DNA of 64,000 bases from Wyeomyia smithii (Eukaryota; Arthropoda; Insecta; Diptera; Culicidae), in NCBI RefSeq assembly GCF_029784165.1, contig NC_073694.1, positions 168,606,118 through 168,670,117 of the forward strand, given 5' to 3'. The position numbers and the translations under genes are program-made. Of the stretch, positions 32,808 to 44,487 are shown in pieces. The first letter of the stretch is position 1. Each line of letters opens with the position of its first letter. Under the pieces are notes generated by a model. The model was not told the DNA's origin. It was given only the letters and a program-made list of their open reading frames with translations, and did not search any database.

Positions 32808-34717
32808 ATGGATGTGGATCCCTTAGCCCCCGATCCCCCGTCTCCAAACCCACCCGACCCTGACCCTCCTGTTCACCCCCCCTCTGTCCCTGCTTTAGTC
32901 AATCCTCGTCCCAGGCTTTACCGAGACGGATCAACGGGTCCACTGGTTCTCTACATGAGGCCCAAACCAGGAAGAAAATCACTGAACACGTTACAAATCG
33001 CGAAAGATCTGACGTCACGATACAAGGCCGTGACCGAAATCGCAAAAGTCAGACCAAACAAGCTCCGTGTCGTGGTCAATGATCTGGATCAGGCCAACGA
33101 TATAGCTCGCTCTGAGCTCTTTACACGCGAGTATCGCGTGTATGTACCTGCACGAGACGTGGAGATCGACGGTGTAATAACCGATTCGAGTCTGACTGTT
33201 GAGTGTATTCTGGGAAGCGGCGTCGGCTGCTTCAAAAAATCCACTACCGAGGCGAAAGTAGGGGAGAACTGTACAAGACGCACCAGTTGGGTAAGATGGC
33301 CCATGCTATTAATTCCCCACAGTACTTACATATGTGGTTTTTTATGACGAAATTCTTCGCTTTTCTCATAAAAACCCAGCTTCTCTACAGTTCTCATATA
33401 AAAAAGTGTGCTATAATGACTAAAATACTCAAGAAACTGTGCAATTTGCTGTGGCTCTGTCCAACATGTAATTATTCATGAATTTTATTTAAGCTTTTAT
33501 GATTAACTGACTAGTAAATAATAAAAAAAAACTATGGTACCCCTAACCTTTACACTTTTGGAGTTTATAATACTATGAGTATTTCAAACCAATTCACTAA
33601 GTTTCGTCAACTTTTACCTAAAAACAATCAAAATTAAAATTGGGGCAGAATGCACTATGAAGAGCTTGCAGGAGATTGCTTGACAACTTAGAGCATGTTC
33701 CATTATTTTTTATTTTATTTCTGCTAGTGGCATATTAGCCTACTGCTTTGGAGCATACTGACCTTTGTTGTGGTGCGTTTTGGTCACGGGCTTGTTTGGC
33801 AGCAATGGTAATTTTTACCAAAAAAGTCATTGAAATCGAGTATTTTATAATAAACTTCGTCATAAACATACAATAAATAGATCCTACAATCATCCTACAC
33901 GTTCAATGTCGCTTTGAAATCATTTGAAGCGCTGTAAATCGCGAAAATGCTTCACAGGTGCGTTTTGTACAATCCTCCCCTATTGGATGTTAAGCAATTA
34001 CGGTCCATGTCGCTCGTCTCCGGTAAAAAAGTATACACTCCGTCAGACTCGTTTCGCGTTACGTTTGCCGGATCTGCACTCCCTAGCCACGTTTCTATCA
34101 ACCAGGTTCGTCTGCTTGTGCGTTTGTACGTGCCCCGTGTTATGAATTGCACCAATTGCAAGCAGTTAGGCCATACAGCTGCCTACTGCTGCAATAAGGC
34201 ACGGTGTGGCAAGTGTGGGGAGACTCATGCGGAAGATTCTTGCAGTGTAAGCGCTGAAAAGTGTATTCACTGCGGGGAAAATCTGCATGAGCTTTCCGCA
34301 TGCCCGGTGTACATGCAACGCAGAGATAAAATTAAACGGTCTCTTAAGGAGCGCTCAAAGCGTTATTACGCTGAGATGCTGAAGAAGACCGTGACCACTT
34401 CTACCATAACATCGAACCCCTTTGATCTGTTGGCTTCAGATGAAACCGACTCTGACGTACCACTAGAGGGAACTTCTTTTGCCTGTCTTGGGGAGTCTAG
34501 AAAGAGGAAAAATCTTTCCTCTCCTAAGCTTCCCAGGAAAGGACCTAAGGTTTCTCAAGATGGAATGAATAATACGAACAAATCTAAAAGTGCTGCGGAA
34601 AAGCCGAAGCAAACTCCTCCTGGGCTTGCAAATTTAAAGTCCCAGAAGGAGTTCCCAGCACTTCCTGGAACATCTAAAACCCCAGTTGCTCCTTTTCACA
34701 CCCAGATAATCAAATAA
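32808..34717 (+). pseudogene. I-clade ORF1 (gag-like), split by a MITE
   Basis: Begins at ATG 32808 (MDVDPLAPDP), colinear with copy 1 through ECILGSGVGCFKKS. It is interrupted at 33261 by a TA-flanked MITE; it resumes at 33983 with the block matching copy 1 LDCKQLRSVSL. It keeps three zinc knuckles: CTNCKQLGHTAAYC, CGKCGETHAEDSC and CIHCGENLHELSAC (about 34147-34303). Near 34695 a 1-nt deletion relative to copy 1 shifts the frame and creates a TAA at 34715-34717, removing the last 56 or so residues. Confidence 0.88.
33261..33980. mobile_element. 720-bp MITE with TA duplication inside ORF1
   Basis: Terminal inverted repeats of about 24 bp: left begins GGGGAGAACTGTACAAG, right (reverse complement) begins GGGGAGGATTGTACAAA. 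Both continue ACGCACC. TA flanks both ends (33259-33260 and 33981-33982). Copy 1 supplies the empty site: AAGGTG-CTCGAC there versus AAAGTA-TTGGAT here. The interior is AT-rich without a transposase. TA target and short TIRs point to a Tc1/mariner-type helper, though that is inference. Confidence 0.88.
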
Positions 34718-34882
34718 ACTCTGGATTGGTGAATCTTTCTAACATCGTGGACTGGATTTTTGAAAACTTCAATATACCTGATCCAATTAAAAATTTCCTC
34801 ACAGTACTTCTCCCAACAGTTAGATCATTTTTGAAGCAGTTGACTGCCCAATGGCCCCTCCTTGCTGCGATTGTATCCTTCG

Positions 34883-37800
34883 ATGCCTAATTCATCTGCG
34901 TATATGAAGGATTCTATCTCTGTCTTGCAGTGGAATTGTAGAAGTATTTTACCAAAAATGGATTCATTTAAAGTTTTGATAAATAGAAACAAATGCGATG
35001 CATTTTCCCTTTGTGAAACTTGGCTTACTTCAAATATTGATCTCAACTTCCATGTTTTCAATATTATTCGCCTTGATCGAGACACCCCATATGGAGGAGA
35101 ACTTTTAGGGATTAAAAAGTGCTATTCTTTCTATCGTATTAACCTCCCCTCGATTCCAGGCATCGAAGTTGTCGCATGTCAAATGACAATACAAGGTAAA
35201 GAGCTTTGTATTGCCTCAATATATATTCCTCCCAGAGCACAGGTTGGGCAACGGCTGCTCTTTGATTTAATAGAACTTCTTCCCTCGCCACGTTTGATTT
35301 TGGGAGACTTCAACTCTCATGGCGTGGCTTGGGGTTCCCCATACAATGATAACCGCTCCTCTTTAATCTATAACCTTTGCGATGACTTCGACATGACTAT
35401 TTTAAACAACGGTGAAATGACACGTATCCCGAAACCTCCAGCGCGCCCAAGCGCTTTGGATCTATCCTTATGTTCGACGTCGCTACGGTTGGATTGCACA
35501 TGGAAGGTAATCCTCGATCCTCACGGTAGCGACCATTTGCCTATTCTTATTTCAATTACTAACGGTTCAACTCGCATGCGACCAATTGACATTCCGTATG
35601 ACCTCACACGGAATGTCGATTGGAAGTTATACGAGGAAATGATTTCAAAAGCGGTCGAGTCGATTCAACATCATCCACCACTTGAAGAATACAACCTCCT
35701 CGCGGGCTTGATCCTCGACGCCGCGTTGCAAGCCCAAACGAAGAAATATCCCGGCGTGACGATCAAAGAGCGGCCTCCAACTCCGTGGTGGGACAAAGAG
35801 TGCTCCGATGTCTACACGCAAAGATCCGACGCGTTTTTGGCCTTTCAGAAGGGAGGTATACTCGGCGACTATTTACGGTATTCGGAGCTTGATACCAAGC
35901 TTAAAGGCTTGTCTAAAGCAAAGAAACGCGGATATTGGCGTCGGTTCGTAAACGAGACATCGAGGGAGACATCAATGAGCACTCTTTGGAACACAGCCCG
36001 AAGAATGCAGAATCGCGTAACGGTCAACGAAAGCGAGGAGTCTTCAAGTAGGTGGATATTTGATTTTGCCAGGAAAGTATGTCCGGACTCTGTTCCTGCG
36101 CAAAACTTTGTTCGCGATACGTCTCCGGGCCACGACGCGATAGAATCACCTTTTACGATGGCAGAATTTTCAGTTGCCCTCCTGTCCTGTAACAATAACG
36201 CGCCTGGGTTAGATAGAATCAAATTCAACTTGTTGAAGAATCTACCCGGCAATGCCAAGAGGCGCTTGTTGAACTTGTTCAATAAGTTCCTGGAGCAAAA
36301 CATTGTACCGCAGGATTGGAGGCAAGTGAAGGTGATCGCCATCCAAAAACCGGGGAAACCAGCTTCTGATCATAACTCTTATAGGCCGATTGCAATGCTA
36401 TCCTGTATCCGGAAATTGATGGAAAAAATGATACTCCGTCGTTTAGACCATTGGGTCGAATCAAAGGGTCTACTATCAGATACTCAGTTTGGCTTCCGCC
36501 GTGCCAAAGGGACGAATGATTGTCTTGCGTTGCTTTCAACAGATATTCAGCTGGCGTATGCTCGCAAAGAACAAATGGCGTCTGCGTTCTTGGACATTAA
36601 GGGGGCTTTTGATTCCGTTTCTATTGACATTCTATCGGGTAAACTTCACCGACAAGGATTTTCTCCAATTTTAAACAATTTTTTGCACAATTTGTTGTCC
36701 GAAAAGCACATGCATTTTACGCATGGCGAATTGGCAACTTTTCGCATTAGCTACTTGGGTCTTCCCCAGGGCTCATGATTAAGCCCCCTTCTTTACAATT
36801 TTTATGTGAATGACATTGACGCATGTCTGGCAAATTTATGCACGATAAGACAACTTGCAGACGACAGCGTGGTCTCTGTTACAGGAGCCAAAGCTGCCGA
36901 TTTGCAAGGACCATTGCAAGATACCTTGGACAATTTGTCTGCTTGGGCTTTACAGCTAGGTATCGAATTCTCTCCGGAGAAGACTGAGATAGTAGTTTTT
37001 TCTAGGAAGCATGAACCTGCTCAGCTCCAACCACAATTGATGGGTAAAACGATCTCTCAGGTTTTGGTGCATAAGTATCTTGGTATCTGGTTCGACTCTA
37101 AGGGCACCTGGGGTTGCCATGTTAGGTATCTGATGAAGAAAAGTCAGCAAAGAGTAAATTTTCTTCGTACTATAACCGGATCATGGTGGGGAGCCCACCC
37201 AGGAGACCTTATAAGGCTTTACCAAACAACGATATTGTCTGTAATTGAGTACGGGTAATTCTGCTTCCGCTCCGCAGCAAACACATATTTGATCAAACTG
37301 GAGCGAATACAATATCGTTGTTTGCGTATCGCCTTAGGTTGCATGCAATCGACCCATACGATGAGTTTGGAGGTCTTAGCCGGAGTTCTACCGTTGAAAA
37401 ACCGCTTCTGGAGCCTGTCTTCTCGTATTCTTATCAAATGTGAGGTCTTGAACCGTCCTGTGATTGAAAATTTTGAAAGGTTAATCGAACTCAATTCTCA
37501 AACCCGTTTTATGACATTGTATTTCAACATTTGAGTGCTTTATCCGAAAACTCGTTTCAGATTACCTTAGCGTGGGTCCCTTCTCACTGCTCGATACCGG
37601 GCAATGAGAAAGCGGACTCTTTGGCTAAGGTGGGCGCATCAAACGGTGAAATTTATGAAAGACCAATTGCTTTTAATGAATTTTTCGCATTTGTACGTCA
37701 GAGCACGATCATCAGTTGGCAAAATTCTTGGACCAGAGGGGAACTGGGAAGGTGGCTACATTCCATTATACCCAAGGTATCGACGAATCCGTGGTTCAAG

Positions 37801-38115
37801 AGGTTGGATGTAGGTCGAGATTTCATTTGCGTGATGTCTCGGCTTATGTCCAATCACTATAGATTTGATGCGCACCTCCGTCGTGTTGGGCTCGGAGAAA
37901 GTGGTAACTGTGCCTGTGGTGAAGGTTATCACGACATAGAGCACGTTGTTTGGTCATGCCCTGTACACCGTGACGCCAGGTCTAAATTAATAGCTTCCCT
38001 CCGGGCCGAGGGTAGAGAACCAGCTGTCCCTGTTCGTGATGTCTTGGCGAGTCGCGACCTACCCTACATGTCCCTTATATACATTTTCCTGAAATCCATC
38101 CATGCCCAAGTCTAG
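34883..38115 (+). pseudogene. I-clade ORF2 (EN-RT-RNase H), nearly open but deleted in RNase H
   Basis: Starts with ATG within ATGCCTAA overlapping the ORF1 stop position. Open for about 630 codons: endonuclease with WNCRS, CETWLTS, GDFNSHGVAWGS and GSDHLPI, then reverse transcriptase through GLPQGS. The next codon is TGA (36776-36778; copy 1 has TGC), after which SPLLYNFYVNDID and LADDSVV continue in frame. A TAA lies at 37256-37258. About 450 nt corresponding to copy 1 28580-29031 are deleted at 37528, removing YTDGS and FTDS of RNase H while keeping WVPSHCSIPGNEKAD. The C-terminal zinc-like CACGEGYHDIEHVVWSC is kept. Confidence 0.9.
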
Positions 38116-38719
38116 ACCCATTCCTTTCCACCCACATTCATCAAAACGGCAAGATCACGTCGTAGACCACGATTTTGGAACCAGCAAATTGAACCCCACA
38201 CGAACTCGCCAGGAAAACCCGAGGCCTTTCTTGATATCTTGGCTCAGCGGCACACACCATATGGCCACTTGAACACCAGCGAACAACAACAACGAACCAA
38301 AACCAGCAACTAGACCCCGCACAATACCCTCAGAACCCGAGGATTACAAGCCCCTGTCCCAGCTCATGACATCGTGGCTTAGCAGAACAAATCCATACAT
38401 GCTGCATATTCATTCGATGATCATCAGACTACAAAACACTGATTGAATAATACATGCTAGTTTTAAGATAGACTTAATCTCAGCTCGTAGTCAGCAGCGA
38501 GGATAAAAAATTTGCTTATAGATTTCAAGTCATCCGATATAATTGGCGCCGTTAAAAATTGAATTGTATTTGTGCCGTGTCAAATAAATGATTTGTGAAG
38601 AAAAAAAAACCGATTTATAAGCATTTAAAAAGGGACATATTTCGTCCCCTTTTCGGTAATAGTTTTCCTATTTACATCCCTATGTGGTAGGCTAAAGAAA
38701 AACGTAGTTCTACGTCAAA

Positions 38720-39565
38720 AAAGAAACAAATGAAAAACAAAACATATTCAAGTTAACGACAAAAATTCGTGATCGATTTTTGTAGCATATATTTGCCGAA
38801 GAGGAGGACTTATGTCGTCAAACAACCGCTTCAGATCCGTTACAAATTTCCGTTAAGCTCAAAAATGTTATTTCCTTCTGTAAGACTTTGCTCAAGTCCG
38901 CTGAATTACCGCTGATGTTCGATTTCTAGTACACTTTTAAATCACCGATTTCAGCTCTTGCTACATTTAATTGAAAACTGGTATCCGAGGCTTTCAGTTT
39001 GTTGAAGAGAAAACTGAGCGTTAGGCAGGCATTGGACGAGGAAAATATTTGCTATATTTGGTACGGATTTTTTGGGCAAAATATGTTGTACACTACAGTA
39101 AATATTTACTGTTTACTTGAGCGGTAGCAAACCTATTCGCTATTTTTTTTTATTAAATATATTTGCTATAACATTTCACGGTGCGATTTTTTTTAAATAA
39201 ACTTCGTCACAAATCTAGTTTTCATTGACAGAACAACATTTCAAACCCTCTTGTTTATGTCACCATTGATTGGAGCGTAGGACTCCGAGGAAGAATTTTG
39301 GTTGATTGACTACGTTATTTCGTTATTTCACAATTCGGTGGTTTTCTGTGACCGACAAACCGGGAAAAAACCATAAAATATTAAATATTCAGTTCAATAC
39401 GACTTAAAACAAGTCAGTCTTAAAAAATTTGAATATCTACTAATTAACATGTAAAGATGATTTTTACGTTGAAATACCATATTGACTTTGAGTTTTATTA
39501 AATGATTTATTTCAGGTCGCACCAGTTTAATTAAATTTCATTGCACAATTGCATAAGAAACTATA
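38720..39565. other. Spacer, nothing recognised
   Basis: AT-rich, no long frame and no repeat ends that I can identify. Confidence 0.4.
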
Positions 39566-39566
39566 G

Positions 39567-41423
39567 TAAATTCCTTCGCTAAAGGAGATAGACAGCGGAG
39601 TAGGATCTGGGAGAGGACTTTGTAGGCAGCGTTGATCAGCGTAATGCCGCGGTAGTTGCTGCATTGTAGCCGATCGCCTTTTTATAGATGGGACATACAA
39701 CTCCTTCCATCCATTCCTCCGGTAGTCTCTCTTCCTCCCAAATCCTGGAGATTACCCAGTGGAGTGCCGTTGCTAGAGCCTCTTTTCCGTGTTTATAGAG
39801 CTTTGCCGGGAGCCTGTCCTTGCCAGCGGCTCTGTTGTTCTTAAGTGACCCAATTTCCCGTTCGATCTCCAGGATATCAGGAACTGGGACACTACTGTCG
39901 TATGTAGGCACTCCAAGGATAACTTCCCTTCCGCCTCCTTCCGTTGCTCCGCTATTAAGGTGCTCATCGAAGAACTGCTGCGACTTATCAACCACCTCGC
40001 GCTTGCTTGTGATCACGTCCCTACACATATCTGGACTCGGTGTGTAGCCTTTACGGGATTGGTCCACTTTTTCAAAAAACTTGCGTGTATCGTAAGCCCG
40101 AAACAGTTGCTCCAGCTCTTCACGATCTCTGTCCTCCTGCTGGCGCTTCTTCCTCCGCAGAATCGTGGTCAACTCATTTCGTGCTCGTCGGTATTTGGCC
40201 GCGTTCTCTCTTGTGGCGATGCTTAGATAATTTTTCCAAGCTCTTTGCTTCCTCTCCATCGCTTGCTGGCATTCCCCGTCAAACCAGTCATTTTGTCGGC
40301 TCGACGATACCACACCTAGTGCCGCGGATGCGGCCTCTCCAATGGCCGAGCGTAACTTCCCCCATCCATCGTCGAGAGTCGAAGCACATAGCTCTTCCGT
40401 GGAAGGTAGTGCCTCCTCAAGTAAGCGCGCGTAGTTCTCTGCAGCCTGCGGGTTGGTCAACTGCCGGATGTTTGGCCAGGGAGGACGGTTCTGACGTGTG
40501 TGAAATACCGTGGACAGTTTTGAGCGCACATGTACTGCAACTAGGTGGTGGTCTGAGTCGATATCCGCACCCCGGAGGGAGCGTATGTTTGTAATGTTTG
40601 AGAAAAATCGGCCATCAATGAGAACGTGGTCAATTTGATTTGTTGTACGGTGGTCAGGTGATCTCCAGGTGGCTTTGCGGATATCTTTGCGTGGAAAGAA
40701 GGTGCTTCTAATCACTAGGCCTCGGGAAGCTGCGAAGTTGATGCATCGTTGGCCGTTGTCGTTCGTGTCGGTGTGTAGGCTGTGAGGCCCTATCACCAGT
40801 CTATACATCGCTTCCCTACCAACCTGGACGTTCATATCCCCGATGACGATTCTGATGTCCCGTGACGAGCAGCAGTCGTATGTTGCCTTCAACTGCACGT
40901 AGAACGATTCCTTCTCGTCGTCAGGTCTTCTTTCGTGCGGGCAGTGCACGTTGATGATGCTGTAGTTGAAGAAACGATCTTTAATCCTCAACAGACACAT
41001 CCTCTCGTTGATCGCCTTCCAATTGATCACGCGATCCTGCATTCTGCCTATTACACAAAAACCCGTTCCCAGCTCGTCGGTTGCTCCACCGCTCTGGTAG
41101 AACTGGGCCTTGCCTCCACGGACTTTCCACACTTTCTCACCTTTGCGACAGATCTCCTGCAGAGCCACGATGCCGAATTTGCGGGGTTCTAGCTGCTCGA
41201 GCAGCACCCGGTCTCCGCCCACAAAATTTAGCGACATGCAGTTCCAGATACCGAGTTTCCCCTCGTGGTCCGTTTTTCGTTGCCTAGGTCCATACCGAAT
41301 GTTCCGAGTTATATTTTCTTGAATGTTCGTAGTGTAATTGTTTAGGTAGGTTGCCTTACTAGGGCTACGCTGCCGAGTCTCGTGATGGGGCTGCCATCTT
41401 GGGTGTAGCGTTCGAGACAACAC
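39567..41423 (-). pseudogene. RTE ORF2 (endonuclease and partial reverse transcriptase)
   Basis: A 595-codon frame (41423-39636). APE-type endonuclease motifs in order: KLGIWNCMSLN, ALQEICRKG, GDMNVQVG, TNQIDHVLIDGRF and DIDSDHHLVAVH. Then a linker (RRARNELTTILRRKKRQQED, EVVDKSQQFFDEHLNSG) and RT motif 0-1 (IWEEERLPEEWMEGVVCPIYKK). A 1-nt frameshift near 39680 follows, after which GDRLQCSNYRGITLINAAYK continues in another frame to about 39567. These are RTE-clade signatures. The catalytic RT half is missing, so the element is inactive. Confidence 0.88.
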
Positions 41424-41500
41424 GTTTCTTTATTCTGCCGCCCGCTTCGGGTCAGACGCTGTTATGAGCCGCCCCTAACCTGGGAAACAGACGCTCAGAA
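39567..41500 (-). mobile_element. RTE-clade LINE (JAM1-like), 5' part
   Basis: Minus-strand element that includes the endonuclease and the start of the reverse transcriptase, then stops abruptly at about 39567 in the middle of the RT domain. Since target-primed insertion usually truncates 5' ends, loss of the 3' half suggests a later deletion or rearrangement. The sequence upstream of the reading frame (41424-41500) probably belongs to the 5' UTR. Confidence 0.8.
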
Positions 41501-41519
41501 AGACAAATGAACCCCCTCC

Positions 41520-44200
41520 ACAGAGTTAATTTCGTCATGGCTATGTCCTTACGGTTGTTGGGGAACTGGAAAAGGTAAGTGATTCCAACATTTAACGAAG
41601 AGAAGGCAAAGAACCCAACATAACTGTTTTCAGTAGTAAATTAAACTCCAGGCAGCCGCTCGAAAAAAATGTTACTACATCATGCATATCTATTACTCAC
41701 AACGAAAGTTTAAACATTTTCAAATAGCATCCACGCGAACAAAGTCCGATTATTAATTAAGAGACGTAGTGGCGCAGTCAGAAATTCCGTCCGGGGGGTT
41801 ATAATGGAAAAATTTAAATTTCATCAGCCAGGGAGTACGCCTACTCTCGTTTGTCCCGTCCACGGGAGCAGGGAGTCTGGGTGTGCAGTTGACCCAGGTT
41901 TTTTTCACTCGTCTCGAAAAAGGCGATCTTCGTATGAAATGATCCACATACATAGTTCAAAAAGCCCCTCAGATGCATTTCATTGTGAAAACGGTTTTAA
42001 TGGAGGAGGGGGGTTGTTGACAACAATCTAGTGATCGTATCGCTCGATAATCGGAAAAAAATTAATTCTTTTTTGTTACCAATTTGCAAAGATGCATCAT
42101 CATCGCGCTCGAAAGTTAATGTTCGTTCCACAAAATACTAAGTGTCAATGGAATCTTCATTCAAATTGTCGCGTGTGACAGTAGAAGGGTAATCACATGC
42201 CTAAAAGATGAATTGAATCGTCGCTTGTTTGGATTATTTTTTCAAATATTGAGTTTTCTTGCGTTATGATAAGCTTGTGTCCGGAGCGTCTTTTCATTTT
42301 GGTAATGGTTCAGCTTTAGTAATTCTTCCAAGTCCCATGCGTAGTTTTCGTTCTGAAGGCTAGAGTGGTTCCTCCGCTATCAACTTATGCAAATAACGTT
42401 TCATAAAAGGTGTTAAATAAATTTTGGTGAGTGAGTAAAAGTGATCGATGAAAGCAGATAGGACCTTTTGAAATGTTTCTCTAGAGGGAGGCCCGGGCTC
42501 TACATTTTTGAGGCCCCCACAATTCGAGAATAAGTTTCAGGGATACCAGATGTGCTTTGCAAAATACAGATTTTCAGAGTCTGTGTGCAGATTTCATTGA
42601 CCTGCAGATGTGTGTAGTTTTTTCCTAGTTTCTGTAGATTATTGTCAAGGTCGCCTTATATTTGCGCAGTCTTTCTCAAATTGTGTGCAAATTTTTGCCA
42701 GTGAATCGCATTTTTTTCAAATTGCGGTAGTTTTTTTTTTCAAATATCTAGAAAAAACTTCCGGTTTTCGAGCAGTTTTAGGCATCATTCAAAAACATAT
42801 GGCACCTCTGGTCCAAATCTCGTACTCGTACGATAAAAAGAGAACTCTGTTTAAACTGGGCCCCGGGTCCCCACAATTGTAAATGCGGCTCTGGCCTTAT
42901 GGCTAAGTGGTTAAAACCTTATGCCAATAGAAAAATAATTATGAAAGAAAACTTTTTCGAAAATCTAGCATTAAATCATCAACCTTAATGAATTTTGCCG
43001 TTTTGATCCAACGTCAGTCTTAGTTTTCCGGTGTAAATTTCCACAACTTATCACATTACTACACAGCATAGCACAAGGATGGGTATGATTTGTGATGAAT
43101 AAATAACTGTAAACTAAAACTTGTACCCTTTTCTCTTCCATCGTACGAAGCACACATGCAGTGGCAGCAGCAGTTGCAAGTTTCGGTTCGTTTGGGATGT
43201 GCCAACCTATGCGAACGGCGAATGAACGTTTTATAGTGATTTTAACTCCCTCCGCTGTGCCGTGCCCCGAGTCGAGGATGAAAACACTCGGGCTGCCATC
43301 ACGTATCACGGCGGGTGGGATTATCTCACGAGGACCATAACAATAACTCATAACAAACGAGGTGGGAAGCTTTTCCCAACCGTGCGTGTGAGTGTCTGTG
43401 TTCTAGTGTAAAGTGTAGCTCAGGATTTAGTTGCTCACATGGTAGTACGAAATAGATTTAGTCAGTGTTAAATTTAAAATTTGATTAGATGATGCTTCGC
43501 TTTATGCAGGGATTGACGTCAATGATGGGCAGTAAACGAAAACTACTCGATTATTGAATAACTTTTAAAGTTTCTAGAACCCTTTGCTGCTGCTGCTCCT
43601 GCTGGAACATTGGAAGCCAGACTGCTATGTTCTATCGTAATTCCGTCCTGACAAATATCCCATCAATTTGCACTCAGGCAGTCACAATTCATTCTTATCA
43701 GAAGCGAAAATGCGCCAAACATGACCACCAGACTAACTCGACGTTTCAACGTTCATCTTTCCGCTGTCACCACCCACAATACCGAATCCCCGCCGCAGAG
43801 GAAAACAACCAAACCATATCCTACATAATCTCGAACATTCACAGGGCGGTTTAGCCATACCCCACATGCAACTCGTATGTAGATGTATAGTAGTTGAAGT
43901 TCCTCGTAACCCAACTGCTGCATATACGCCAACTTTACCTCCGCACCAGTCTGGAACGGGTCCAGCAATGACTGACACCCAGACTCGTGGGCATAGCAAA
44001 ACATGGTCATTGTCATGTTGCCCCGAGCCATTGATGCTCTTCGGCTGTTTCCTAACAGCAGGAGGGAAGGCTCGGAGTGGCCTTCAATCCTACCGACACC
44101 GTTTTGCGAAAACTGTGATATCACACACATACACACATGATTCGCATTATAAATTCTGACCATGATATGCTTCCTACTGGCCGCGTTGTAAGGCAGCTAA
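41520..44200. other. Apparent host non-coding DNA
   Basis: No recognised gene. A minus-strand frame 43351-42971 (126 codons) is the longest but has no match I can name. TGGCTAAGTGG (about 42899) resembles a tRNA box A but there is no box B nearby. A perfect CRE-like TGACGTCA lies at about 43514. Some pyrimidine/purine runs occur. Confidence 0.45.
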
Positions 44201-44258
44201 GGGGCTGAAGGTGACGGTAAGCTCTCGGTAAATGGTAGAAATTTTAATGAAAATGAGT

Positions 44259-44487
44259 CTATTCGTCCGGCGGCGTCACATCGGGGCCGGACATATCTGA
44301 AACAGCGGGAGGACGGGACATAAGAAGCATTATTGACGATGGAAAAACAATGGCTCTATTATTGGAACTCGAGTACCCGGAAAGTCCACACCGAGAGGAG
44401 TTGCTTTTATCGTTTGGGGCCTCTTGCTGAGCGGGTGGATAAAGGTGGAAGCTACTCATTGCGAGAAGAGGAACCATTCGCATTGTC
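44259..44487 (-). CDS. Candidate host terminal exon
   Basis: Minus-strand open frame ending at TAG 44259, with protein-like codon use: SSFHLYPPAQQEAPND, SSRCGLSGYSSSNNRAIVF, MLLMSRPPAVSDMSGPD, ending VTPPDE. It is preceded by a pyrimidine-rich stretch ending CACTTGCTAG, a plausible 3' splice site. Ser/Pro-rich low-complexity tails of this kind are common in last exons. I do not recognise the protein, and no upstream exon was found within 500 bp. Confidence 0.28.

Larger units (their letters stand above)
32511..38606 (+). mobile_element. I-clade LINE (MosquI-like), copy 2, full length
   Basis: A 6.1-kb element flanked by the 11-bp duplication AAACCGATTTA (32500-32510 and 38607-38617). The paralogous repeat copy at 5.7 kb reads straight through this site, confirming the insertion. 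It contains 5' UTR, ORF1 with zinc knuckles but split by a 720-bp MITE, ORF2 with two stops and a deletion, and a longer 3' UTR than copy 1 (38116-38606). Confidence 0.9.
30281..38717 (-). repeat. Stem-loop repeat family, large copy interrupted by a LINE
   Basis: Bounded by a perfect 15-bp inverted pair: TGACGTAGAACTACG (30281-30295) and its reverse complement (38703-38717). The left 2.2 kb (30281-32510) contains tandem subunits like those at 6.0-7.6 kb: GTGGGG hairpins, stem-loops at 30533, 31145, 31365 and 32050, and minus-strand promoter-like boxes (CTGATTGGTC and CCTATATAAGAGC, about 32280-32355). The right 110 bp (38607-38717) completes it. The middle 6.1 kb is I-clade LINE copy 2. Confidence 0.6.

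Noticed and set aside
40040..40594. 184-codon plus-strand frame
   Set aside because: Antisense shadow of the minus-strand RTE endonuclease frame.
42890..42930. Possible tRNA gene (box A-like TGGCTAAGTGG)
   Set aside because: No box B or cloverleaf follows; at most a SINE head fragment.
42971..43351. 126-codon minus-strand frame
   Set aside because: No family match and no clear splice signals; not strong enough to call.
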